From an uncultured Eubacterium sp. (GTDB lineage: Bacteria; Bacillota_A; Clostridia; Lachnospirales; Lachnospiraceae), in NCBI GenBank assembly GCA_948560485.1, contig CAOXUF010000125.1, forward strand, positions 1-6,465: a DNA stretch of 6,465 bases, in the 5' to 3' direction. Made by a program: the position numbers and the translations under genes. This document shows positions 1-6,168 of this stretch, one piece after another. The first letter of the stretch is position 1; every line of letters starts with the position of its first letter. Below the pieces are notes generated by a model. The model was not told where the DNA came from, ran no database searches, and was given only the letters and a program-made list of their open reading frames with translations.

Positions 1-51
1 TTTTTACAGTAAAGATTTAATCAGTTGCAAAAAGCTCGCCGGGTCTGGTTG

Positions 52-80
52 AGGACATCTGTTTGGGATTCATGTAAAAT
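52..80 (+). promoter_or_regulatory. Possible sigma-A promoter for the helicase gene
   Basis: The -10-like hexamer TAAAAT (75-80) matches TATAAT at 5 of 6 positions. The only -35 at a 17-bp spacing is AGGACA (52-57), a 4 of 6 match. A better-looking TTGAGG at 49-54 would need a 20-bp spacer. The site lies 23 bases upstream of the helicase start and just before its ribosome binding site, so the leader would be very short. This is a weak call, because AT-rich DNA gives such matches by chance and transcription could also enter from outside the window. Confidence 0.3.
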
Positions 81-90
81 ATTAGCTATC

Positions 91-99
91 AAGGAGGTG
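91..99 (+). promoter_or_regulatory. Strong ribosome binding site that fixes the helicase start
   Basis: AAGGAGGTG is nearly the full complement of the 16S rRNA 3' end. It lies 5 to 8 bases before two consecutive ATG codons (103 and 106). The same frame is open further upstream to a TTG at 25, but that codon has no Shine-Dalgarno sequence and the extra 26 residues do not look like part of a helicase. The site therefore decides for a start at 103 or 106. Confidence 0.85.
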
Positions 100-102
100 A
101 AA

Positions 103-1710
103 ATGATGTTTTGCAAGGATATTATAGCATCGGATGTTCTGGGATGGCAAGATGGCGACATGGTTTTTATCAATGCGCCGACTGGAAGCGGGAAAACGAC
201 ATTTATTTTAAAATCTTTACTGCCTATGGCTTTAGTTTTGGGTCGGGAAATTCTGTATTTGTCTAATCGTCAAATACTCCATAAGCAGCTTATAAAAGAA
301 GTCTGCGAATTATTTCATATCTCATACAGAGACACAAAAGACGAAAAAATAGCAGAATTGCCGGGAATAACGTTTATGACATATCAAACCCTGCAAGAGC
401 GTCTGCAAGATAATGTCATTCTGAACGATAATCCGTTCTATTTTTACGTTGTCGCGGACGAAATTCATTATTTAGCAGAGGACTCCGCCTTTAACCCTCA
501 AATAAGCAGACTTGTAGAATGGTTTCCTGTAATGCAGAAAAATGTTTTTATTGCGATATCAGCAACAATAGACAGTGCTCTGCAATATTTGGGGTTCTAT
601 AATGGTGGTTGGATAGAAAAGGATGAAGATGAGTACAAAACTACTTACTGGCGGGAGCCGCAGAAAATGATCAACAGATTGTATGGGAAAGCGGAATTTT
701 TGTATTTCTATCAAATATCTGTAGAAATCGTTCCATATGAAATCGTTGTATTTCAAACGGTCGAGGATATTGTTGAGGAAATCAATAAAGATAATTCTGG
801 TGCAAAATGGCTTGTATTCCAGGCAAACAAAGAACAGGCTAGCAAAAAACTGGTGAAAAATATTAAGAAGTCATGTGCGTTTTTGTGTGCTGATAATAAA
901 GAGGACGAAGTCATGCACGAAATTGTTGAGAAAGAATACTTTTCAACGGATGTGCTGGTAACGACTAAAGTGTTGGACAATGGTATATCGTTGCATGACA
1001 GTAGAATTCAAAGAATTGTGGTTGATACAACCAGTCAGACGGAATTCCTTCAAATGTTGGGAAGACGGCGTAGATGTGAAAGTGATAATATACCGCTTAC
1101 TCTTTACATCCCCCAAAAATCTGTGAAATATTTTTCATGGGTGCTCCAGGAACAGATATTGCCGGAATTAGAGACAATACAAAAATCATCGGAAACTCTC
1201 ATGAGAAAGATGATGAGGTCGGAAGATATATATCAAATTTGCCGGAAATATTTTGATATCCGAGAAGGTAGGCTGCTATTAAATCCAATCGCAAAAGATA
1301 ATCTCGAACGGAGAAAAAAATTTTGTGAGAGGATATTGAACGCTTTAAAAAAAGATGAATATGCGTTCGTGAAGGAACAGTTATCTTGGATAGGGCAGGA
1401 AGTGGAAGAAAGCAGTATTATTGACCTGGCCGCGGAAAAAAAGAAAAAGGAACAGAAGCATTTGCAGGAATATCTTATATCCAATGGAGGCAAGCCAATG
1501 GGAAAACAGGAACAAAAGAAATTCAGGGAAGAGATTAAAAGCTTTTTTCGCATTTTGTTACCTGATTTATTTGTTTCAGAAAGCAGGATACCAGGAATCA
1601 AGAAGATAAATGCAGCTTTGTCTTGTTTGGGTTCAGGGTGGGAGATATACGCGGTTTCCGGGAAGAAGAAAGGAGAGGAGACAGTATGGATTTTACGGCA
1701 GAAGGGATAA
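103..1710 (+). CDS. Superfamily 2 DEAD/DEAH-like helicase, mobile-element associated
   Basis: A 535-residue protein with the ATP-dependent motor of SF2 nucleic-acid helicases, expected to act on DNA or RNA in the cytoplasm. Numbered from the ATG at 103, the motifs in order are: Walker A APTGSGKT (25-32), an Ia-like YLSNR segment (52-56), TYQT (93-96), Walker B DEIH (119-122), motif III SAT (153-155), an IV-like LVFQANKEQA segment (237-246), motif V around VLVTTKVLDNGISL (284-297), and motif VI QMLGRRRR (317-324) with its arginines intact. Residues from about 346 to 535 form a charged C-terminal region with a lysine-rich stretch near 445-455 and no domain I recognise. The last 25 bases overlap the next gene, so the two are probably translationally coupled. 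Downstream excisionase and integrase genes suggest a mobile element. The helicase fold is secure. Whether it serves replication or transfer of the element, or phage defence, is open. Confidence 0.85.
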   Translation: MMFCKDIIASDVLGWQDGDMVFINAPTGSGKTTFILKSLLPMALVLGREILYLSNRQILHKQLIKEVCELFHISYRDTKDEKIAELPGITFMTYQTLQERLQDNVILNDNPFYFYVVADEIHYLAEDSAFNPQISRLVEWFPVMQKNVFIAISATIDSALQYLGFYNGGWIEKDEDEYKTTYWREPQKMINRLYGKAEFLYFYQISVEIVPYEIVVFQTVEDIVEEINKDNSGAKWLVFQANKEQASKKLVKNIKKSCAFLCADNKEDEVMHEIVEKEYFSTDVLVTTKVLDNGISLHDSRIQRIVVDTTSQTEFLQMLGRRRRCESDNIPLTLYIPQKSVKYFSWVLQEQILPELETIQKSSETLMRKMMRSEDIYQICRKYFDIREGRLLLNPIAKDNLERRKKFCERILNALKKDEYAFVKEQLSWIGQEVEESSIIDLAAEKKKKEQKHLQEYLISNGGKPMGKQEQKKFREEIKSFFRILLPDLFVSESRIPGIKKINAALSCLGSGWEIYAVSGKKKGEETVWILRQKG

Positions 1711-2186
1711 AAGTTCCCTGCTATATAGGAAAGACAAAGTTTAAAGCAGGAATCTTTTTGTCGCGGCAAATATCAGGACGAAAAAAATATGCTGAGCATT
1801 TAAAGCTTATGAAATTTGAAAATTATGAGCAGGCGAAAGAGGCTTTTCTTCAGGCTCATGGCAAGGTGACCGGAGAAAATATCCGGTTGAACTGTTTGTA
1901 TGATGTACGAGATAAAGAAATCTATTCAGTTTTTTTAACACCGTATCATGTAGGAATTTTTGAGACGGAGCTAAAGGGGATGTTTAAAAAACTCCCCTTT
2001 CCAGAAAATGGACAGGGAGCAGTTTGGCAAGATTATTTGATGTATGAACAGGCTGTTAAAATTGTTCGTGAGCATTTCAGCAGGGTATGGCGTGACTCGC
2101 GATTGTACATAACCTGCGGTATTCCATTGAATACTGTGATTGCTGTGAAAGATATATATGACAAGATAAGAAATCATCTAGTGTAG
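1686..2186 (+). CDS. Unknown 166-residue protein coupled to the helicase
   Basis: I do not recognise this protein. The ATG at 1686 is preceded by AGGAGAGGAG (1671-1680), a good ribosome binding site placed inside the helicase gene, so I prefer it to the longer frame opening at 1623. The protein is soluble-looking, without a signal peptide or membrane segment, and basic. Residues 13-60 (KTKFKAGIFL, GRKKYAEHLKL, FENYEQAKEAF) resemble a few beta strands followed by a helix. This is loosely like the AP2-type arm-binding domains at the start of the two integrases downstream, but that is only an impression. The second half has aromatic-rich segments (VWQDYLMYEQAV, 113-124) and ends in a probable helix (153-164). 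The overlap with the helicase points to a shared operon and possibly a partner role. A 12-bp hairpin lies inside the gene at 1973-2000. Confidence 0.7.
   Translation: MDFTAEGIKVPCYIGKTKFKAGIFLSRQISGRKKYAEHLKLMKFENYEQAKEAFLQAHGKVTGENIRLNCLYDVRDKEIYSVFLTPYHVGIFETELKGMFKKLPFPENGQGAVWQDYLMYEQAVKIVREHFSRVWRDSRLYITCGIPLNTVIAVKDIYDKIRNHLV
1973..2000 (+). repeat. Intragenic inverted repeat (hairpin) in the 166-residue gene
   Basis: AAAGGGGA (1973-1980) pairs perfectly with TCCCCTTT (1993-2000). Inside it, GTTT (1982-1985) pairs with AAAC (1989-1992). One T (1981) is bulged and the loop is AAA, so the stem has 12 pairs. No T-run follows on either strand, so it is not an ordinary Rho-independent terminator. 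It could slow ribosomes or protect mRNA, or it could be a coincidence of coding sequence. Confidence 0.6.
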
Positions 2187-2220
2187 CGTCTCAATCATTT
2201 ATTAAGGTATAAAAACCATA

Positions 2221-2252
2221 CAAAGCCAGTATCCATGCGGCAAAGTTGGTAT
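2221..2252 (+). repeat. Pair of 12-bp direct repeats upstream of the excisionase gene
   Basis: CAAAGCCAGTAT (2221-2232) and CAAAGTTGGTAT (2241-2252) agree at 9 of 12 positions, and their starts are exactly 20 bp apart. That puts them on the same face of the helix, two turns apart. They lie in the 126-base gap between the 166-residue gene and the excisionase gene. Such spacing suits a DNA-binding protein, for example the small HTH protein encoded just downstream controlling its own gene or assisting excision. A weak promoter-like pair, TTGCAT (2252-2257) and AATAAT (2276-2281) with an 18-bp spacer, overlaps the second repeat. Function is inferred from position only. Confidence 0.4.
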
Positions 2253-2312
2253 TGCATAAAAAATGATTGCGACAGAATAATGGTGTGTGGATAGAAAGAG
2301 GAGGAAGATACA

Positions 2313-2522
2313 ATGATTGAAAATGAAAGCATGGAAGTAAAGGAAACAAAAGTTTATCTTGCTTCAGATGTACAGAAAGCACTGTCTTTGGGGCGTAGTA
2401 AAACCTATGAATTCCTTGAAGAGGTTTATCGTAAACAGGAGCCTTTCAGGGTTATAAAAGTTGGTAAACTTGTAAGAGTGCCACAGAAATCTTTTGATGA
2501 CTGGCTTAATGCAGTCAAGTAG
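2313..2522 (+). CDS. xis: Excisionase-family HTH DNA-binding protein (Xis-like)
   Basis: A 69-residue protein of the MerR-like/HTH_17 excisionase type. It would bind DNA near the element's ends and steer the integrase towards excision, and may act as a regulator too. The domain fills residues 14-68. VYLASDVQKALSLGRSKTYEFL (14-35) forms the two helices of the HTH, and RVIKVGKLVRVPQKSFDDWL (46-65) gives the wing and final helix, with the typical G-K-L-V-R-V-P turn and a closing W. The start at 2313 has AGGAGG at 2299-2304, 8 bases away. A second ATG at 2331 (residue 7) is less well placed. Only 14 bases separate it from the first integrase, the usual xis-int order in Tn916-like modules. The fold is confident. 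The excision role is inferred from family and neighbours, and the symbol is used in a generic sense. Confidence 0.8.
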   Translation: MIENESMEVKETKVYLASDVQKALSLGRSKTYEFLEEVYRKQEPFRVIKVGKLVRVPQKSFDDWLNAVK

Positions 2523-2536
2523 GAGGGGCACTGCTT

Positions 2537-3709
2537 ATGACGGAAAAGAAGAAAACAGTTGCCTTTTTTGAGGCAGGAAGCTGGTATCACCGCGTGAAGA
2601 TACTGCAGGAAGACGGAACCACAAAATACTCGAAAAAGGGCGGATTTGCAACGCCCGAAGAAGCTGAGAAGAGTTACCGGCGGTCTGAGGAAGAATTTTC
2701 CAAAGCTTACCGTAGTTACCATGCGAGCGCTTCGTCCGATTTTGATTTAAAAGATTATCTGATTTATTGGCTGGAGGAAATTTACAGCCCCCGAATTGAG
2801 AATACGACACGAATGTTGGCGTCATATGTGCTGTATAATTTAATTCTGCCAAATTTGAGCCGAGGGGTTAAGCTTCGCTATATCAGTGTGGAGTATTTGG
2901 ATGCGTTACTTCTTAAGACGTCTAAAATATGTGAATCTGCGGGTAATAAAAGCCGGGAATTATTAAATCTCGCGCTAAAGGACGCGACAGTACAGGGTTA
3001 TATTTCCAATAACCCTGTACCTGCAACAAAGCCATACAAAAGAAAGAAGGCAAATGTTACTGTACTTAATAAGGAAGAAATACGGTTGTTCTTGAAAGAG
3101 GCTTCGGAGAATAACTGGTATTTGGAAATACTTCTCGGTTTGTTTTTAGGTCTGCGGAAAGGAGAGATTGCGGGGCTCAAATACGGTGATTTTGACTTGT
3201 CTAAAAAGACTGTTACGATTTCCCGGCAGATTACGTCCAATCCAATTATTCCAAAAGGACAGGCTAAGATATCAGAATATCAGGTAATCGAAAAGCCGCC
3301 TAAAACTCCGAACAGTTATCGAACCCTCAGAGTTCCAGCAGTAGTTATGGAAGAGGTTGTAAAAAGAAACGGGCAGAATGCGTTTAGAAAGACCAGGCTG
3401 GGTGATGCTTACATAGACAGAGATTATTTGTCCTGCAGTGAAAATGGTCTGCCCCACGCCACATCTTCCTTTAATATGGCATTGACGAAACTCTGCAGAA
3501 GGGCAGGGCTTCCGCATCTGACTGTCCATAGTCTGAGACACATGTATGCAAGCATTTTGACAGAGCAGGGAGTTCCGCTGATAAAAGTATCCGCGCTTCT
3601 TGGACATTCAAGCCTGAATACGACGTTTGAATATTACTGCGAGGTTATGGATGAGACAGAGAAGATTCGCGGTTTTTTAAATAATAGTTTCCTGCCGGAA
3701 GGGGCGTGA
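2537..3709 (+). CDS. int: Tyrosine recombinase/integrase 1
   Basis: A 390-residue site-specific tyrosine recombinase that cuts and rejoins DNA through a phosphotyrosine link to integrate or excise an element. Residues 15-60 look like an AP2-type arm-binding domain (WYHRVKI, then GGFATPEEAEKSY). Residues about 68-165 are the SAM-like core-binding domain. Residues 175-385 are catalytic, with R207 (GLRKGE), the probable lysine K256 (PPKTPNSYR), H331 and R334 (HSLRH), H357 (LLGHSS) and nucleophile Y367. Y366 is adjacent, but Y367 fits the usual H-to-Y spacing. The catalytic set is complete, so the enzyme is probably active. The start at 2537 has AGGAGG at 2521-2526, overlapping the end of xis. 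The gene ends 4 bases before a second, different integrase. A perfect 12-bp inverted repeat lies within it at 2990-3020. Length and domain order match Tn916-type integrases. Confidence 0.92.
   Translation: MTEKKKTVAFFEAGSWYHRVKILQEDGTTKYSKKGGFATPEEAEKSYRRSEEEFSKAYRSYHASASSDFDLKDYLIYWLEEIYSPRIENTTRMLASYVLYNLILPNLSRGVKLRYISVEYLDALLLKTSKICESAGNKSRELLNLALKDATVQGYISNNPVPATKPYKRKKANVTVLNKEEIRLFLKEASENNWYLEILLGLFLGLRKGEIAGLKYGDFDLSKKTVTISRQITSNPIIPKGQAKISEYQVIEKPPKTPNSYRTLRVPAVVMEEVVKRNGQNAFRKTRLGDAYIDRDYLSCSENGLPHATSSFNMALTKLCRRAGLPHLTVHSLRHMYASILTEQGVPLIKVSALLGHSSLNTTFEYYCEVMDETEKIRGFLNNSFLPEGA
2990..3020 (+). repeat. Perfect 12-bp inverted repeat inside integrase 1
   Basis: GTACAGGGTTAT (2990-3001) and ATAACCCTGTAC (3009-3020) are exact reverse complements around the 7-base loop ATTTCCA. 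They fall in codons 152-162, in the linker just before the catalytic domain. No T-run follows, so it is not a standard terminator. It could be an RNA hairpin affecting translation, a protein-binding palindrome, or chance within a coding constraint. Confidence 0.7.
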
Positions 3710-3713
3710 GAGT

Positions 3714-5009
3714 GTGTTGGATTTAAAGAGGCAGAATTATGTGGACTGGGATGTAAAGTCAGTCTTTAAACTGCCTGAACGAAATAATTATGCTTATCGT
3801 GTCATCCTGAAATATCAGGATGGCACGAAACATATACAGCAGAAATCAGGATTCCAGACGAAGAAGGAAGCAGAGGATGCTAAAAAGAGAACGATAGGCG
3901 AGTTAAGTAACGGCACCTATGTGGTAAACTGTCATGTAAGGTTGAAAGAATTTTTGGAATACTGGCTTGAATATGATATCAGACAAAGAGTCGGGAGCTT
4001 TAATACTTATTCTGTATATTCACAAACAGTAAAGCATCATATCATTCCATATATTGGAAGAGAAAGACTGACGGAGCTAAGCAGAGGGGATATCCAGAGG
4101 CTGTATAAGAACCGCGCGGAGTGTTCAGTCCATATTGTGCGGCATGTTAAGACTGTTCTGAATGTGTCTTTCCGCTATGCTACGGCTCATAAGCTGGTTT
4201 CAGTGAATCCGGCAGAAGGGGTTAATTTACCAAAGATTGTAGAAGCTAAACCGTACCATACCAGGAATATAGATATTCAGAAAACACTGACAATGGAGCA
4301 GATACAGATTTTACTGGAAGCCAGCAAAAGGACGCAAATCCATATGCAGGTGTTGTTTAATGTGTTGATGGGATTGCGCCGTCAAGAAATTAATGGATTG
4401 AAATATTCAGATGTTGATTATATTAATCGTACCTTGACAGTAGAACGCCAACTGGGGAAAGAATTAGACAGGAATCCCAATGCCAGTGGCGAGAATACTA
4501 TGACGAAAAGAGAGCTTCCTTTAAAATCATCGTCTAGCAAGAGGGTGCTTCCCATACCGGATTATGTTTTCGAGGCAGTTTTGGAAGAACGGAAGATATA
4601 TGAAAAGAACAGAAGCCGTAGGAAATCGCAGTTTTTAGATGCAGATTATATCTGCTGTTCCAGTTATGGAAAACCGCGAAGCAAGGATTTTCATTGGAGA
4701 CATTACAAAAATCTTCTTAAAAGCGCCGGATTACCTGATATAAGATGGCATGACTTAAGAAGTACATATTGTACGCTTCTGCTTAAGAGTGACTTTAATC
4801 CAAAAGCAGTATCAAAGCTGATGGGTCATGCAAAGGAACTGATTACAGTAGATGTGTATGGTGACAATCAGAACATTATTCCAGAAGAAATACCGGAATT
4901 GGTATCCTATATGAATGATGTTATGCCAAAGAAAAGGAGCGGGCAGGATTTGAAAGATGTGGTATTGGATACAGTAATAGAAACAGAAAAATATTTGCCG
5001 GATAAATAA
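3714..5009 (+). CDS. Tyrosine recombinase/integrase 2
   Basis: A 431-residue tyrosine recombinase, clearly different in sequence from the one just upstream. Residues 26-65 form an AP2-like arm-binding domain (YAYRVILKYQDGTKH, then SGFQTKKEAEDA). Residues about 73-175 are the core-binding domain. Catalytic residues are R222 (GLRRQE), probable K271 (PLKSSSSKR), H346 and R349 (HDLRST), H372 (LMGHAK) and nucleophile Y382 (VDVYGD), so it looks intact. The common HDLRHT/HDLRRT motif reads HDLRST here. A tail of about 45 residues after Y382 is longer than usual. The start is a GTG at 3714 with GGAAGGGG at 3697-3704, inside the end of integrase 1. The 4-base gap implies co-translation. It may act with integrase 1 as a pair, like other tandem recombinase systems, or be a separate duplicate. 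Confidence 0.9.
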   Translation: MLDLKRQNYVDWDVKSVFKLPERNNYAYRVILKYQDGTKHIQQKSGFQTKKEAEDAKKRTIGELSNGTYVVNCHVRLKEFLEYWLEYDIRQRVGSFNTYSVYSQTVKHHIIPYIGRERLTELSRGDIQRLYKNRAECSVHIVRHVKTVLNVSFRYATAHKLVSVNPAEGVNLPKIVEAKPYHTRNIDIQKTLTMEQIQILLEASKRTQIHMQVLFNVLMGLRRQEINGLKYSDVDYINRTLTVERQLGKELDRNPNASGENTMTKRELPLKSSSSKRVLPIPDYVFEAVLEERKIYEKNRSRRKSQFLDADYICCSSYGKPRSKDFHWRHYKNLLKSAGLPDIRWHDLRSTYCTLLLKSDFNPKAVSKLMGHAKELITVDVYGDNQNIIPEEIPELVSYMNDVMPKKRSGQDLKDVVLDTVIETEKYLPDK

Positions 5010-5058
5010 AAAGATTGTTACTGTGAGTGAATGAACGGTAATAAACGTTTTGTTTCAA

Positions 5059-5079
5059 GGCGAAAGCATTGATTTCGCT
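5059..5079 (+). other. Short hairpin abutting the rpn promoter
   Basis: GCGAAA (5060-5065) pairs perfectly with TTTCGC (5073-5078) around a 7-base loop, with one more G-T pair outside. It ends 2 bases before the -35 box of the nuclease promoter. There is no T-run after it, so it is a poor terminator for the integrase transcript. An operator palindrome is the other reading. The rest of the gap after integrase 2 (5010-5058) shows nothing I can name. Confidence 0.4.
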
Positions 5080-5080
5080 G

Positions 5081-5109
5081 TTGTCAGAATGGGGAAACCA
5101 CGATATAAT
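5081..5109 (+). promoter_or_regulatory. Strong sigma-A promoter for the Rpn nuclease gene
   Basis: TTGTCA (5081-5086) and a perfect TATAAT (5104-5109) are separated by exactly 17 bp. This is the best promoter match in the window. Transcription would start near 5116, giving a leader of about 50 bases before the nuclease start at 5166. It makes the nuclease gene independent of the integrase transcript. Confidence 0.8.
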
Positions 5110-5165
5110 AAAGACAGAATATTTTGCTTTTAAGATGAGGGAAATATTGTGAAAGGATAAGAAAT

Positions 5166-6092
5166 ATGCAGAAAAAAACACCGGATTACGATAATGTGTT
5201 TAAGACTATGAAGAGCAAGCACAAGAGATTGTTCATATCCGTAATTAATGACGTTTTCGGGAAAGAGTACCCGTTAGATACAAAAGTGGAGGTTTTACCG
5301 TCAGAGGGATATTTGACTGAAAGTGAGACGGCAGACGGGAGCAAGGAAATAGAAGAGCAGATTTCTGACTTCCTGATTAAGATAGGGAGTGAGGTTTACC
5401 TGCTGGAGTGTCAGAGCTATGATGACGGCTCTATGGCAATCAGGATTGCAGAATATGCGTTCATTGTTGCAAGGCAGTTTGCAACATGGGATATTGGGCA
5501 TGCGACGATTCCCATGCCGAGATTTTCCGTAATCTATGTCAAACGGACGGAGAGAACTCCGAAGACTACGAAAATTACTTTTACGTTTCCGGACGGGCAG
5601 GAAGTAAATTATGAATCCCCCAATGTAATTCTGGAAGAATTCACAAAGGAATATATTGTTGAAAAGAAGTTGTTCCCTTATATTCCATTCTATATTGCAA
5701 GATATGAAAAGGATATGATATCCGAAGGAAGTATAGAGAACGCAGTACGGGATTTGGAATATTTCAGGAATGAACTGGTTCGTTTGTATGAAGCGGAGGA
5801 ATTGACCGATCATGAACTGATCGACTTAAAAGGATTTATAAATACCATCATTACACATATTACAAATGGAAATCAAAATGAGGAAAGGCTGGTGAGTATT
5901 ATGGGTGGAACAGTAATTGAGACAGAATCGGAAAGGTTGATAAGCCAGGGAAAAGCACAGTTGCTTATAGAGCTAGGGCAGGAAGAAGGTCTTGATGATG
6001 CAACGCTCCTGAAAAGAATGCAGGAACGGATAGGTCTGTCTCTGGAACAGGCATCTGCCTATTTAAAACGGTATGGAAAACAGACTGTATAG
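5166..6092 (+). CDS. rpn: Rpn-family PD-(D/E)XK nuclease (PDDEXK_2)
   Basis: A 308-residue member of the Rpn/PDDEXK_2 family, long annotated as a recombination-promoting nuclease or putative transposase. Characterised members are DNA nucleases that act as phage-defence toxins. The N-terminus (DYDNVFKTMKSKHKRLFISVINDVFG, 7-32) is typical of the family. The nuclease core shows D68 (ISDFLIKI), then E81-x-Q83 (YLLECQSYDDGS), followed by a helix with R and E (IRIAEYAFIVARQF). Residues up to about 235 complete the conserved part. From about 246 there is a variable C-terminal tail rich in helix formers (LISQGKAQLLIELGQEEG, then a 40-residue segment). The start at 5166 has AAAGGA at 5152-5157, 8 bases away. 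The gene has its own promoter and terminator, and an in-frame internal ATG at 5901. Full length and no frameshift suggest it is functional. Confidence 0.88.
   Translation: MQKKTPDYDNVFKTMKSKHKRLFISVINDVFGKEYPLDTKVEVLPSEGYLTESETADGSKEIEEQISDFLIKIGSEVYLLECQSYDDGSMAIRIAEYAFIVARQFATWDIGHATIPMPRFSVIYVKRTERTPKTTKITFTFPDGQEVNYESPNVILEEFTKEYIVEKKLFPYIPFYIARYEKDMISEGSIENAVRDLEYFRNELVRLYEAEELTDHELIDLKGFINTIITHITNGNQNEERLVSIMGGTVIETESERLISQGKAQLLIELGQEEGLDDATLLKRMQERIGLSLEQASAYLKRYGKQTV
5901..6092 (+). CDS. Candidate internal RpnS-like antitoxin (same frame as rpn)
   Basis: An in-frame ATG at 5901 (Met246 of the nuclease) could give a separate 63-residue protein equal to the C-terminal domain. The partial Shine-Dalgarno GGTGA (5891-5895) lies 5 bases before it, and AGGAAAGG (5881-5888) is a little further up. 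A GTG at 5892 is an alternative start. In studied Rpn systems the C-terminal domain is made separately from an internal start and blocks the toxic full-length nuclease. The start here falls where the conserved core gives way to the variable tail, as that model predicts. Internal translation itself cannot be seen from sequence, so this is a prediction. Confidence 0.4.
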   Translation: MGGTVIETESERLISQGKAQLLIELGQEEGLDDATLLKRMQERIGLSLEQASAYLKRYGKQTV

Positions 6093-6124
6093 ATTTGCGA
6101 AGACGGGTGACAATTTGAAGTGAA

Positions 6125-6163
6125 GGGAGTATTTTCGTCAAAAACGAGAGTACTCCTATTTTT
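6125..6163 (+). terminator. Strong Rho-independent terminator after rpn
   Basis: GGAGTATTTTCG (6126-6137) pairs with CGAGAGTACTCC (6145-6156) over 12 base pairs, two of them G-U, around the 7-base loop TCAAAAA. It is followed by TATTTTT (6157-6163). It lies 33 bases after the nuclease stop and would end that transcript. On the opposite strand there is no T-run, so it works for the plus strand only. Confidence 0.85.
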
Positions 6164-6168
6164 GCGAA

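Noticed and set aside
25..102. Upstream extension of the helicase frame to a TTG at 25
   Set aside because: It has no ribosome binding site, whereas AAGGAGGTG sits just before the ATG codons at 103 and 106. The Walker A motif lies at a normal distance from those starts.
1623..1685. Longer start for the 166-residue gene
   Set aside because: The ATG at 1686 has a good SD (1671-1680), whereas the start at 1623 has none and would overlap the helicase by 88 bases.
1233..1769. 178-codon open frame on the minus strand
   Set aside because: It lies antisense to the end of the helicase gene. Its low-complexity Phe/Ser/Cys-rich product is typical of the reverse complement of a Lys/Glu-rich gene. No promoter or SD was seen.
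1869..1887. 6-bp inverted repeat ACCGGA/TCCGGT with a 7-base loop
   Set aside because: It is short enough to arise by chance in coding sequence and has no T-run or other context.
5034..5049. AACG...CGTT palindrome considered as another LexA box
   Set aside because: The spacing between GAAC and the GTT half is 9 bases or more instead of 4, so it does not fit the SOS box.
5301..5813. 170-codon open frame on the minus strand
   Set aside because: It is antisense to the well-supported Rpn nuclease core and its product resembles no protein I know.
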